A stretch of 64,000 nt of DNA from Nectonema munidae (GCA_030549495.1 JAUIRK010000970.1:250001-314000); one strand, 5' to 3'. Shown: positions 10,477 through 22,665, numbered from the stretch's first letter. The notes: generated from the sequence alone by a model not told the origin. Numbers and translations: made by a program.

Positions 10477-13245
10477 CAGGGCCGGATTAAAGAAAAATAG
10501 GGCCTGTGGCTTTTTTCAGCGCGGGGCCCCATGAACTTTAGCCCTCCAAAAATTCCAGCATTTATAATTTAAATTCAGGTTTTCATTCAATTAGTTTACA
10601 ATTTTTCCTTTTATTTACAGACAACAGACAGTAATATTTATATATAATGCAGCATACAATTCGTTGACTCAAATATTGAGTAGGGTACAGTAAAAAAAGT
10701 CACTTAAAAAACAACAAAAATTTTATTTCTATAAATCGATCATAAGTTATGTTTCATTAAAATGAATTTTTGTTTTTGATGCCATCAAATCTTAGAAAAA
10801 ACATGCTTGCGCGATTTTTTCAAAGCAAACTCGTTGATTACACATGACATATCAATTTGCCGCAACAGATCACTCTCGGCGCCAAGCAAAACAAGGTTAT
10901 TTAGTCTTTTTTGTTTAATGCATGATCGCAAATGATTTTTGATTTTGGAGAACGACCGTTCTCCTGAACAGTTAGAAATCATCAAGGTTAGATATATACG
11001 AAGCAAAATAATTGTATTTGGAAATACTGTTTCAAGATTCTTTCTGACAAGAAGCTGGTACATGAGCAATTCCAATGAATTCACGTTGACTTCTCTATCA
11101 TGATAATCTTCTTTGTCATTTACACTATTAGAATCTGAAGATCTAATATTGAAAGCATTTGAAACTTTTGGAGCTTCTAGAGTTTCTTTTGTAAAGCCTG
11201 TTTTGAGGAAAGCTGAAAACTGTAGTAATTCATCAGACAGACTAGCATCAATATCTTTAGGATATGCTTTTTGAACATCTTTGGCTTTTTCAATAATTTC
11301 TTCAGTCGAGAGCTCTTTAAGCTTTCGAAGAAATCCAAAATTTAAAGCTACGGTAGTATATGCACGTAGACGTTTTTGTAATTCAGCATGTAAATTGTCG
11401 ATTATCACAAGAAACGTGCCTGTACGAAACGCACTGCTTGGAGTCTGTTTCATTTCCGGCTCTGATCCAGGTTGATCATAACGGCGATTTCTTGTACGCT
11501 CCTTTCTTACTTCGCTCAGATAGTGTTCACATTTACTAATAACTTTTCCTTTTTTTTCAAATTCTTCAAATCTTTCTCGAAGCTTGTTAATATACTCAAT
11601 AAGCGGTTCATAAATATGAACAGCTGAATTAATGTCTTGATCAGCTGATTCCAAAACTTGGATGCTTGCTTGGAAGCGGTGTAGGAGGTGGTGCCAGAAA
11701 ATAGAAAGAATTCCAGATTCCAACCGATTCATGTAGGTAGCTAGTCTTCTGGCTTCATTTCGGGTATCAGCTTTCTCTTCACCATTATCAGCAATTTCCT
11801 CTAGAACAGCGTTAATTTCGTTGTAGCCTATAAACAGAGCTTTTGCAGCATCTGCGCGTGCCGACCATCGAGTATCAGACATTCGCTTTACCGTAGACAA
11901 TGCTTTGCTAGAAAGTTGATTAGTCAGAATTTTCCAACGATGCGTCGAAGCAGCGAAAAATGAGTATAACTGTTGAAGAAAACTAAAAAAAACCAAAAGT
12001 AAGCTCACAACAGTTCACAACAGACTGACCAGAATGTGCAGCGCATGGAACATATTCGGCAAAACTACATTGCTGCCTAATGATCGCCTGCATGCCATTG
12101 TATCTACCACTCATGTTGCTTGCATTATCATACGATTGTCCACGACAATCAGTAACATCAATGCCTTTGATCTTGAAAAATTCAAGTAAGCTGTCTGCTA
12201 ACTCTTTTCCTGTACGACCATGCACTTCAAGAAGAGTCAAAAATCGCTCGACAGGACCTGAGGGCAACACGTAACGAATAATGCAAGTTAGTTGGTCAAC
12301 ATGAGTAATGTCAGGAGTAGAGTCTACCGACACTGAAAAATACTTAGATGCTTTAACTTCCGTTATAATCTGCTCCTGAACACGATTTGCTAACAAATCG
12401 ATGAACTCCTCAGAAATGGTCTTTGATAAATATGATGTGTGGCCTCGTCCTTTGTTAGCATTCTGGTTGATGTGTTGTGCTAGAAATGGATCAAATTTAG
12501 CAAGCAGCTCTAATATTCCTAGGTAGTTACCATTTGTTCGAGATCCTATTACTTCATCCGAGCCACGGAAAGGTAAACCACGCTCAGAGAGAAAACGAAC
12601 AATTTCTGTCACTCGCTCAAGCACAGCACGCCAATAGTCACGCTCATCATCAGCCTGCCTAATCAATTCGGAATCAATGCGGCAGCCAGCATCGCTACGT
12701 TGAAAAAGTTTGATCATGGCATCCTTATGAACTGCACTTTTTTCGTGTCTAGAAACACAATAAGACGCGTGTTTCCAATTTGTGTAGCCTTGTTTTCCAA
12801 AATTTGTGCTGTCGGTCATCAATTTACACGCAAAGCAGAACAATACACGCTTTGATGGGGAGTAGCAGAGCCAAGTTCGAGAATGTTTCTGTTTTGTGAG
12901 ATCATGCGTGTATGTGAACAAACTTTTGTTGCATTGTCTTTTATAATTTTCTCCTTGATATTTAGATGATTCCCTAAAATCCGCTTCTATATTTCTACAC
13001 TCACTACTTCCTTTTGCCGCCCAAAATTTTCTTATACTTTCTGAAATAGAATCTGACCACAACCCTAAGTCACATGAACATGGATCTGTAGAATTGAACG
13101 TACTATTTGATTCTAAAAATTCATTAGTTATCATGGGTTCTTCTAGCACTATTGTCCGATTCTCATTTGTAGTTGTGGCATTATTATTATCAGTGGAGTG
13201 GCATGTGGCATCTTTGTCGTGTTGGCCCTGATTGATACACTACTG
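10477..13245 (-). mobile_element. hAT transposon with nearly complete transposase
   Basis: One end is CAGGGCCGGATTAA at 10477, a known hAT end type, followed by a GC-rich subterminal block. The transposase lies on the minus strand starting at about 13150-13245. The opposite end is not resolved: a CAGGGCC on the minus strand near 13229 lies in open reading and is not flanked by a convincing 8-bp duplication. It appears to have inserted into the older hAT starting at 9191. Confidence 0.6.
10785..13149 (-). pseudogene. hAT transposase (TTF/ZMYM1-like), one frameshift
   Basis: Two long overlapping frames form one transposase. The first (13149-11983) carries a TTF-type zinc finger around residues 92-141 (C95, C105, C108, H135, H141), the first catalytic Asp in FSVSVDSTPD (D276), the second in GQSYDNASNMSG (D341), and the CxxH motif CAAH (C369-H372). 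The second (12008-10785) carries the helical insertion and the C-terminal dimerisation block ISNCSGERSFSKIKNHLRS followed by RLNNLVLLG. The frames meet in a run of T (11985-12000), where one base gained or lost would account for the change. Nothing else is broken over about 790 codons, so this is the youngest large element here. No ATG is available upstream of the first Met (13134) before a stop near 13250, so a spliced leader exon is possible, as in other ZMYM-type hATs. Confidence 0.85.
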
Positions 13246-13249
13246 TGCG

Positions 13250-14580
13250 CTTGTTTAATATTTCATTTTTATTAATTATATACTTTGATATTAAATTTTT
13301 AATATATTATAATTATAATTAAATGTTAATTTAATTCTTTTTATTAAATAGTTAGCTTTTCCTGAAAATAAATTTTCTTTTTTCGTACTTACAACCCTCA
13401 TTTTAAATTTAATAGATAATTTTAAATTGCAATTTTGATTTCTTTTGTGTTCAATTATTATCATCATTAGCAAGACTCTTTGTAAAAAACTGGTTTTTGC
13501 CTTTTTAAGCCTCACAAGTTGGACTTCGTTTGTTTGAATTTCAAAATTGTGTTCTGAGTAAAATTCAAACTTTCAGTTATTAGACGTGTGAGTATTGACT
13601 ACTGCCGTCAACGGTTAGCTTTGATAATCATATTTATATTCAATTGAATACCATTGAGGTTGATTTTAATAATTAGTTTACACTTAAATGTTAATTATTT
13701 TGATATTTTCCCTCTTTCCTTAAATGATATAGAAGAATGAATTCAAGCTTATGATAAACATTTATTAGATTGTGAAATTTTCATTTCATTTCATGAATGA
13801 ATCTTCAAATAGGAGGCCATATTTAACGACTTTCTGGCTTGAAGTAACTCTAAATAAAATACATATTTCTCTTTCCATTCTTCATTATTCGATTTTGGTG
13901 TTTGTAAGTCATTTTTTCAAATAATTCTTCTTCTTAACTTGACGTAATAATATAATTAATGCATCGTCTTTACAAACATCCTGTCTGAAATTATTGATTT
14001 TTATTTTACAAATTAAAAAATATATTTTTTTTTAACACTTATTGAAGTTATCATTCAAGTCGAATTATTTCTTGACATAATGAATATTACTGAGATCAGT
14101 TATGTGTTATTTATTGTTCGTCTAATTTTTCTATTGATAAAATTCTATAGAAAGAAAGATTAAGATAAAATCAATAGGAAAAACTTTAAAATATATTTTA
14201 AAATTTCTAAATTTTATAATCTCTACCTCAAAGACCGCATTTACTATGTATGTCATTTCACATCTATTACATAATTTAACATCTGTTTCAATTCATATCT
14301 TGATTTACCATGAGTGTCAATTCAAATTTTATTCATCATAATTTATTACAGGGTTTCTCAACAGTTTTCTCTAAATCGCGAACTGATGTTCTTAAAAATT
14401 TTAAGAGCGCACATTAAGATGTAAAAAATGCTGAAAGTCTTTCTTCTTTTTTGAAACTTTAATTTGAATTTTTGATTCCATTTGTATTCAATAAATTATT
14501 CATACGATTAATTATTATTTTTCAAGCTTTTGTTCTGAATATTAAATTTAATAAATGCTAAATTTATTAATTCTTATAAA
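13250..14580. other. AT-rich spacer
   Basis: No gene seen. A hAT-like end (CAGGGTTTCTCAACAG) starts at 14349 without a partner. The rest is low-complexity AT. Confidence 0.5.
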
Positions 14581-14593
14581 ATATTTATATTAT

Positions 14594-14770
14594 GGTTGGT
14601 TGGTTGGAGATATCAAAGCACTTCAGCCGTAAGTATATGCTAGCATTATGCTTAAGATGGTTCATCACAGTGTGAATTTGTTTTTAGAGTTGGGAGCCTT
14701 GAGGATCGAACTACTGACCTTCAACTATTAAGATGAGGAGGGTAGTACACCCTAACAACCATTGAGGCTC
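14594..14770 (-). mobile_element. Full-length tRNA-derived SINE (SINE-C) with 13-bp target duplication
   Basis: The element is flanked on both sides by the identical 13-mer ATATTTATATTAT (14581-14593 and 14771-14783). Read on the minus strand it starts GAGCCTCAATGGTTGTTAGG, has box A-like TGGTTGTTAGGGTG and box B AGTTCGATCCT, and ends in a short AACC-type repeat tail. The head folds roughly like a tRNA, with GAGCC at the 5' end and GGCTC after box B. Length, duplication and tail are those of a LINE-mobilised SINE. The perfect duplication argues for a recent insertion. Confidence 0.85.
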
Positions 14771-14879
14771 ATATTTATATTATACTATATAAAATATTTT
14801 GGTCTATTTACCAAAAAATATCGAGTAAATATCACTATATTATTTATTTTTCATTTTTATATTTTAATGGTAACAAATC

Positions 14880-15870
14880 ATTTAATCAATCAAACTTATG
14901 AAAAATTGATTGATATTTGACAGCTCAACTAAAAAAGAAACTTTTAGTTTAAATGGGTATACAAAATTTTTACACATATTACCCATTTTCAAGTGTGTTG
15001 AACACGATGGTCCCGTTTATTTTTAAAAAAAATCAACCAAACCTGTCAAAAATTGATTGATATATGACAGCTCAACTAAAAAAAGAACCTTTTAGTTTAA
15101 ATGGGTATACAAAATTTTTTACACATGTATACCTATTTTCAAGTGTGCTGAACACGATGGTCACGTTTATTTTTTTAAAACAACCAAACCTGTCTAAAAA
15201 TTGATTGATATATGACAGCTCAACTAAAAAAAGAAACTTTTCGTTTAAATGGTTATACAAAGTTTACTATTTATATACACCCGTTTTCATGTATGCTGAA
15301 TACGATTGTTAATTTTTATTTTTTTTAAAAATCAATCAAACTTGTCAAAAATTGATTGATATATGACAACTGAACCAAAAAAGGAAACTTTTAGTTTAAA
15401 TGGGTATACAAAGTTTTTTACAGATATATACCCATTTTCAAATGTGCTGAACACGATGGTCACGTTTACTTTTTTTTTTAAATCAACCAAATCTGTCAAA
15501 AAATTGATTTATATTTGACAGCTCAACTGAAATAAGATAATTTTAGATTTAGTGCTTATACAAAGTTTTTTTACAGATATATAATATATATATATCCATT
15601 TTCATGTATGCTGATACATGGTCAAGTTTATTTTTTTTAAAAATCATTCAAACCTATCAAAAAATTGATTGATATATAACAGCTCAACTTAAAAAAGAAT
15701 CTTCTAATTTAAATGGTTATACAAAATTTTCTATTTATATACACCCATTTTCATGTATGCTGAATACAATGGTCACATTTATTTTTTTTAAAAATCAATC
15801 AAATCTTGTCAAAAAATTGATTTACATATGACAGCCCAACTGAAAAATTAACACTTTATTTAAGTAGTCA
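14880..15870 (+). repeat. Tandem array 1: about 7 copies of a ~150-bp repeat
   Basis: The landmark GACAGCTCAACT (or a close variant) recurs at 14919, 15066, 15214, 15365, 15517, 15678 and 15830, giving spacings of 147, 148, 151, 152, 161 and 152. Each unit also contains AAATGGGTATACAAA, a CCCATTTTCA block and AATCAACCAAACCTGTCAAA. Copies have diverged by substitutions and small indels. The same repeat occurs in reverse orientation at 20.98-21.74 kb. Confidence 0.93.
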
Positions 15871-18800
15871 TAAAATTTTTTTTTAACATTTTTGATTAAT
15901 TTGTGACTTTTTTAAAATCATATTTAGAGATAAAATCTTCGACAGATATGCCCATTGAGGTAAAATAATTATAACAAATATAAAAAAATATATAAAATTT
16001 TTTATATTTCTTATAATTTTTTTAAATCGTGTTATGTCTGTGGTCAGATATATTGTACTGATTTTTGAACGATTTGTTTCCATGCTATTCTCCAAAGACT
16101 ATATTCAAATTTTTAGTAATTTCACGAAAGGAATTTATCTCTTTGAAGTTTAGATTTTATTTGAAATCTATAATAATAAAACAAATTTTTTCAGTATCAA
16201 AATTTCCAATGAATCACAAATATTAATTTTTATACTCATCATATTTATGTTCAAAAATTTTTTTTTCATTTTTAGACTATAGAATGAAAATTACGCTGTG
16301 AATTATATTTCCACTGGAGTTTGCATGATTTCATCATGTTTTTTAAATATTATGTATCATTTTTTCGAATTTTTTCAAGCTTTGAATATTTCATTTTTAT
16401 GTGCATGCAAAATTTCAAATTGTTTATGCAAAGGAAAAGTTCTAAAAAGATAATTTTTGTTTTTTTTGAATCTTGATTATCAAAAAGACAAATTTTCGAA
16501 TAAAGTTTTTCTCTTTTTTTTTAAACTATTTTTATTACCCTCGACAGTTTTTAATAAAGGAAATCATTCACTTTTTTAAATACTGCCAGCAATTATTAAA
16601 TAAAATAGCAAATTTTATGCAAAAAACTCATGTTGAGGTGAAAATATTTTTCATTTTAGAGAAACGATACGACAACCAAATGATTAGATATAAAAAAACG
16701 ATCAAATATTTATTATAAATAAATTATGTTTCAACTTTATCATCTTCGTTCATTTGTATATTGTTTGATTATACGTATAAGACTTTCTCAAAATGGTCAA
16801 ACACGAAACTTATTTAAATTGACCGATTCAGCTTGTTTCGAGATATTGTAGAGTGAATGGTATAAACGAACTGTCTTTCTCCTTCAAATAAAATGATGCG
16901 CATCAAAGTATGCCTCTACAGTGAAAGATGTCATATTATTGCACGAAGGATTGAGCGTATAAAACATCAAGTTTACAAGAAAAGATTTTAGGCGATCTAT
17001 TATTTCTCCATGATAATTTGGAATTTAAAATATTTTGTTCATTTTTACTGAAAAAATAAACTTTTTCCTTCATTTTTCACTTTTTATTAAGTTTTCAAAT
17101 CCATTTTTCAATAAAAAATAATATTATTACTTGGCTAAAATTTTTGTTTTAATAAAGGAAATAAACAGAGAATAACAAGATTTATATAAAAAAATAAAAA
17201 AAAGAATTCTGTTTAAAAAAAATTGGGGAATTATCCACTAATCACCTCCCACTTCCTCCTGTAATGAGGTCTCTGCATCGGTGCCTGAAATATATGTGTA
17301 AAATATTTCGCAAAAAGTGTACAAATAAGAGGTAGAGTTTGAAACTTACTTTCCTTTTAAATGATTTCTTCCAACTTAAAATTTAAATGTTATGGAAAAA
17401 GCAAAACAACTTTAAAATTTCATAACTTTTTTGCCTATAAAAATCTTTTAAATAACAAAAGAACATTTTTAATGCCGTTTTTCAAAACAAAGATGTGCAA
17501 AAGCTTTGCATTCATTAAAATTTGTATAGCATTAAAATTTATAGAGTGTGTGTTCATCTCCTCCCTAAGTGCTATAAAAAAGGCGCAAATATCTTACTTA
17601 TTTTGGGATAAGTGGAAGCCAAATTTAGATTACTTGAAATAAAGATTATGAGAGAGAGAGAGAGAGAAAGACTGCTTCCTCCACTATCTTGTATCTTTGT
17701 GCCTACGGACAATCAAAAAAGCGATGCAGATATTTTGCTTTCCCTTCAAATGCTCTTTATCTCCAATACTTTTAAAGTAAATAAGTAATAAGTGGTAGTC
17801 TTTTCACTTTTCGAATGGTTTCTACTCAGCGTTTAACTGCATCGTGACTTGATGTGATGCTTTCCAAATTTTACAACACAATATTCTTGTTAAGCAAACA
17901 TCGATGATATAATATGATACAATTGAAACTCCACTGTGCGCTCCAAACTATAAAAGTTTGAGATAGGCCAACCTCCATGAAAACATAGCATCTTTTATTT
18001 CAGTTGTCTGCACAGATCTCCATTACATAATCTTTTTGAGAAGAAGTATTCAAGGAGGTTTTAAATATTCTCATTTTCGTAAATGAAAAAAAAGAAACTT
18101 GTGAAAAGTTTTTTTCTATTTCTCAGCAATCAAATCGAAGTAGTAAAAAGAGTGAGAGATGAAGCAGCAAACTTTGTAAGCCTCATTTACCATCATAAAG
18201 TTATTAGTTATGGTCTGTTATGCCGAATTATAGCGATAATAATCTGTATATATATATATGGTAGGCCCATCCATGGGAAAAAGAATATTACACAACACTC
18301 ACACTCACATAACACTTACTTTGCTTTTAGTTGTTTTTGAATGAAGTGCATGTCCTTCTTCAATAGAGAGGGAGTGTAATTTCGAGTGTAGTAGTGTCAA
18401 TTACTGAGAATATAAATTTAAATTAAATTAACATTGAAATCCAATGTTAAAAAGCGTGGCCATGTAAATTTAGCCATAAAAACACAATTCTTAGCGTAAA
18501 ATGATATTTTAATGTTTTTAGGAACGGTTCAAAACTTTTGCTAACTCTCCTATATCTATGTATTAAAGATGAAAAATATACTTTTGAAGTGTAACCGTTA
18601 AGCAAATTATTGAATTTTTAAAATAATAGTCTGTGGCTTTAAATAATAATAAATCAAAAGTGAGAGATATTTAAAACGAATGTAACCTTAGATAGTATTG
18701 AGTAATACTATATACAAAAAATAAAGACTTAAGCAATACTCGATAATAACAATTGAAAAATAAAAAATTTTCTTATAACTATTGAAATCATTCTGAAAAG

Positions 18801-19190
18801 CAGGGTGCGGGGTTGGTTTGGAAGAAATTGGGATGATTAATCTATGATGATTTTAAAATTTAAAATAGAGTTAAAAAGAATTTTTAAAAATTTGTCCCAT
18901 CATCCCGACAAAAAGTGCATACCCGACAAAAAGTTGTCTACCCGTGTATCACTCACCACTGAGAAAAAAATTAGTTCCACTTTCTAACTAAAGTAGTAAG
19001 CGCTCTTGTCCGTAACGTTATAATGAATTAGTAAGATTTAGCAGTTTGAATGTGTAACCTACCAATTAAAATGAGCAAAAAGGTAATCCCACTTATTATT
19101 GGCTAAATAAATTATTAAAAAGCAAGTGTCACTGTCACGCTTTAAGATTATAAATGTTTCAAGTCTTGACAAAATGGAAATTTTTTCCCT
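15871..19190. other. AT-rich spacer
   Basis: No coding region I can support. It contains a (GA)n tract at 17650-17668 and many short A/T runs. A weak minus-strand exon-like segment at 17238-17284 is discussed among the rejected items. Confidence 0.5.
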
Positions 19191-19201
19191 AAAAATGTAT
19201 A

Positions 19202-20366
19202 CAGTGGAACCTTGGTTTTCGAACGTCTCGGTACTCGTACAATTCGGTTTTCAAACAAAAAACCGAGCCAAAATTGTTTCAGTTTTCGAACAGGATTCGG
19301 TATTCAGCCAGCTGCCAAACACGTGATGAACGAAAATTTTCAAGTAATAGTAACACATAGAAATGATAATAAGTTTTGATGTTACATAGAAGAGCATACA
19401 CTCAATTTAATAGACACACATGAACAACTGGCATCCAATATTTAAATAAAACGCACACATATAGAATTGATAACACATTTACATATTATATATACTAACA
19501 GTGCACATAACATATATACTATATAATCATTCTTGCACATAACAAATCATACTCTCATTTTTTTTATAATTTACACTTGTCACTTGCGTTTTCTTTCGTT
19601 TTCTCTTAGTAGGTAGGAGCTTACAAAATGAAATTTTTATGACATATTATTTAGATACAGTGCTAATTATGTCTTCTAAAGAAAATATATGTGAGGGTGA
19701 AAAAAAAAAGCGAAACATTAAGAGAGTAACACTAGAAGTAAAGATTATGAAAATAAAAGTAATGATGATGAAAATGAAGAAAAAGATGAGGATAGAAATG
19801 TTTCAAGTGCTCAAATTAAAGGAATGATTTCAAAATGGAAAGAGCTGCAAAACTTTGTAATGACCCAAACACGGTGACTACAGAACAGTAAACGTGTTCA
19901 ATGACAATGTGATGGCTCATTTTAAAAAATATTAAAGAGCCGACAAAAACAAGAAAGCTGGAAAAATTTTTAGTGAAAAGGACAGATACTCCGAAGCAAA
20001 TCCTACCTGAGCCGAAAAAAGAAAAATGAGTTGTAGAACAAAATGAAAACTGTGATTCCGAAAAAGTTACTATAGAAGAGGGCTCTACTTCTGAGTAGTA
20101 ACTTGCTCTGTTTTTCACTTGTACGTTATGAATAAACATTTTTTCTTTAATTTTTCCTTTTAGTAATACAGTGACACTTTGGTTTTTGACGATGATTGGT
20201 TTGTAAAAAGTCCTACATACGTGAACAGCACAGTTGATTTGGTGTTTGAGAACGGATTATTTGCTTAACATTAATTCTTATGGGAATAAGTGATTCGGTA
20301 TTCAACGAAATCGGTTTTCGAACACTTTGTAGAAATGAATTGTGATCGAAAACTGAGGTCCCACTG
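19202..20366 (+). mobile_element. Tigger/pogo-type DNA transposon, internally deleted, TA target duplication
   Basis: The left end CAGTGGAACCTTGGTTTTCG and the right end (minus strand CAGTGGGACCTCAGTTTTCG) are inverted repeats differing at few positions. Both are flanked by TA (19200-19201 and 20367-20368), as expected for Tc1/mariner/pogo transposition. At 1165 bp it is too short for a full transposase. The plus strand keeps only the acidic C-terminal tail of a Tigger transposase: SAQIKGMISKWKELQNFV near 19815, then VNVFNDNVMAHFKKILK and LVKRTDTPKQILPEPKKEK, with a frame change between blocks. A second copy of the end sequence (20169, CAGTGACACTTTGG) lies 200 bp before the right end. The last 200 bp could therefore be a MITE in its own right or a subterminal repeat. 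Confidence 0.85.
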
Positions 20367-20622
20367 TACATATTATATTGATAAATTAATTTTTGTTATT
20401 TGACAGCAACCATCTTTCCAGAATGATATTATCACATTAGCTTACAGCTGAAAAATCGTCCATATTTTCTGCTTCTTTGTTTATTGGAAAAAGTTTTGGA
20501 GGGATTGATCAATCTGCATTAAAATTGAATTTTAAATTAGAATATCACAAGATAACCGGAAATCAAATCTAGTCATGTCAAAATGATGCTCATATAAAAA
20601 GTATAGGAATAAATGATTTTAA

Positions 20623-21863
20623 CCCTATTAGTGCTGGGGGCGTAAAACGCCCCCCTTCACTAAAAAATTAATTGTAGAAAATTAGCTGAATCATATCCCT
20701 TCAAATTTTGTGACTTTTCCTAAAATCGCTAACTGAATCTTTTGAAACCATTTTCATGGTAGTTGAATGACCCCTTCATGTCCAAAACTGTCAATCAAAA
20801 TCAAAAATTAAAATTTTTCAGCAAAATTTTGACATTATCTGTACTTAACCTTATAACTTAAGATCTATATTATATAATACCCTGAAAATTTATAATTATA
20901 TACAGTTTGGAACGCATAACACTTTATATATTTAATTTTTTCAATAATCATGGCTACTTTTTAGAAAATGTCAATCAAAATATTCCTTCACATTTGAAAA
21001 TTGGTATACATGTGTAAAAAACTTTATATACTTATCTTGATAAAAAGTTCCTTTTTGAGATGAGCTGTCACATTTAGATCAATTTTTTGACAGGTTTGAT
21101 TGATTTTCATAAAAAATGAATATCACCACGGAATTCAGTATATTTGAAAATGGGTATACATGTGCAAAAAACTTTATATACTTATTTAGATAAAAAGTTC
21201 CTTTTTGAGATGAGCTGTCACATTTAGATCAATTTTTTGACAGGTTTGATTGATTTTCATAAAAAATGAATATCACCACTGAATTCAGCATATTTGAAAA
21301 TGGGTATACATGTGTAAAAACATTATAAACTTATTTAGATAAAAAGTTCCCTTTTGAGATGAGCTGTCACATTTAGATCAATTTTTAGACAGGTTTGATT
21401 GATTTTCATAAAAAATGAATATTACCACTGAATTCAGAATATTTGAAAATGGGTATACATGTGTAAAAAACTTTATATACTTATTTAGATAAAAAGTTCC
21501 TTTTTGAGATGAGCTGTCACATTTAGATCAATTTTTTGACAGGTTTGATTGATTTTCATAAAAAATGAATATCACCACTGAATTCAGCATATTTGAAAAT
21601 GGGTATACATGCGTAAAAAACTTTGTATAATTATTTAAATAAAAAGTTCCTTTTTGAGATGAGCTGTCAAATATAAATCAATTTTTTGACAGGTTTGATT
21701 GATTTTGATAAAAAATGGACATCACCACTGAATTCAGCATAGTTGAAATATATATGTAACATCAAAAATATTTTTAAAAACTTATTAATATCTGAGAAAA
21801 ATAGGGGGGGCACTTTACGCCCCCAGCACTTGAGCGGACAAATTTTGCCCAGCACTAATAGGG
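20623..21863. mobile_element. piggyBac-like non-autonomous element with TTAA duplications, carrying a satellite array
   Basis: Both ends are CCCTATTAGTGCTGGG in inverted orientation, directly flanked by TTAA (20619-20622 and 21864-21867), the hallmark of piggyBac insertion. Just inside each end is a second inverted block, GGGGGCGTAAA followed by a C/G-rich run (20636-20657 and about 21806-21826). At 1241 bp with no coding capacity it is a MITE-like element. More than half of its length is five tandem copies of a 150-bp repeat. Confidence 0.87.
20980..21740 (-). repeat. Tandem array 2: 5 copies of the same ~150-bp repeat, inverted relative to array 1
   Basis: TGAGCTGTCA recurs at 21061, 21211, 21360, 21510 and 21660, so the period is 149-150 bp. 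Copies are far more alike than those in array 1. Reverse-complemented, the unit reads AATCAATCAAACCTGTCAAA, then GTGACAGCTCA, then ACACATGTATACCCATTTTC, in the same order as array 1. The two arrays are therefore the same family in opposite orientation, about 5 kb apart. Confidence 0.93.
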
Positions 21864-21867
21864 TTAA

Positions 21868-22660
21868 CTGACCACTCTTTGAAAATAATGCGGATTCGGT
21901 CCAATACGTCTCACCATTCCTCTTGTCTTTTAAATAGGCCACCACATGCATATAAGTTAGAATTTCTGTAAACTATGATCAATTTAGTGGTTATTTATTG
22001 GTTATCTCCCCCCCCCCCCTCCCCCCAATTTTATTTTTATAATGTCTATTGCAACATGACAACGTTGTAAGATAAAGATGATATATTTATTTATGTTAGA
22101 GGAAAAAAATTAATGAATCGTTTTAAATCTAACTTACTAAAATTCTAGCTAACCAAATAACTTAATGACTAACTAACTTAATTAACTAACAAACTAATTA
22201 AATCTATAAGTTAGAGTTTTAATTAACTAGTTATTTAGATAGCTAGTTCATCTCTAGCAGTAGTTAGTTAGAAGAAGAAGAAGAATTCATTGAAAAAATA
22301 TACAAAAATATAATTGATTATTGCTGTGTTCATTCGTGATCATAATAAAAAAAAATCAGTATGCAAAATGGTGTATGAGTAAAGTATTAACAAGGCGATT
22401 TAAATATATCAAAATATATTCTAGTCTAATTAATTACAAAAATTATTTTATTTATTATGTACTATTACAATAATTTATATAAATTACCTGAATTTTTTTT
22501 ATAAATTCAAGTTCAAAGTGTATTTTAAAAGTCAATCCATCAATTATAACATATTTTATTCTATCTTTTTACTGTCAAACTTGACCACTCTTTAAAGAAA
22601 GATTTAAATGATCTCTTCATTTAAATAGAAATAATAGAAACATTATCTTATTTATTCTTA
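21868..22660. other. AT-rich spacer with C-run and TTAG-type simple sequence
   Basis: It holds a poly-C run (22008-22026, one T inside) and a 22135-22270 stretch of loosely repeated AACTAA/TTAGTTAA units. No gene seen. Confidence 0.5.
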
Positions 22661-22665
22661 CTTCA

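Noticed and set aside
13190-13245. CAGGGCC near 13229 as the right end of the hAT at 10477
   Set aside because: Similarity to the left end stops after seven bases, there is no matching 8-bp duplication, and the transposase frame reads openly through it.
14880-15870. Hammerhead ribozyme in the 150-bp repeat
   Set aside because: Some invertebrate satellites of this size carry one, but the CTGANGA and GAAA core elements are not present in the right arrangement on either strand.
17238-17284. Minus-strand terminal exon candidate (acceptor TTTCAG, then an acidic GTDAETSLQEEVGGD end)
   Set aside because: Only 15 codons, no recognisable family, and no convincing upstream exon. A similar-looking segment near 17.7 kb may reflect an old duplication. 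Too little to call.
14880-21740. Tandem arrays as CRISPR
   Set aside because: Units are about 150 bp and repeated throughout, with no alternation of short repeat and unique spacer, and the genome is eukaryotic.
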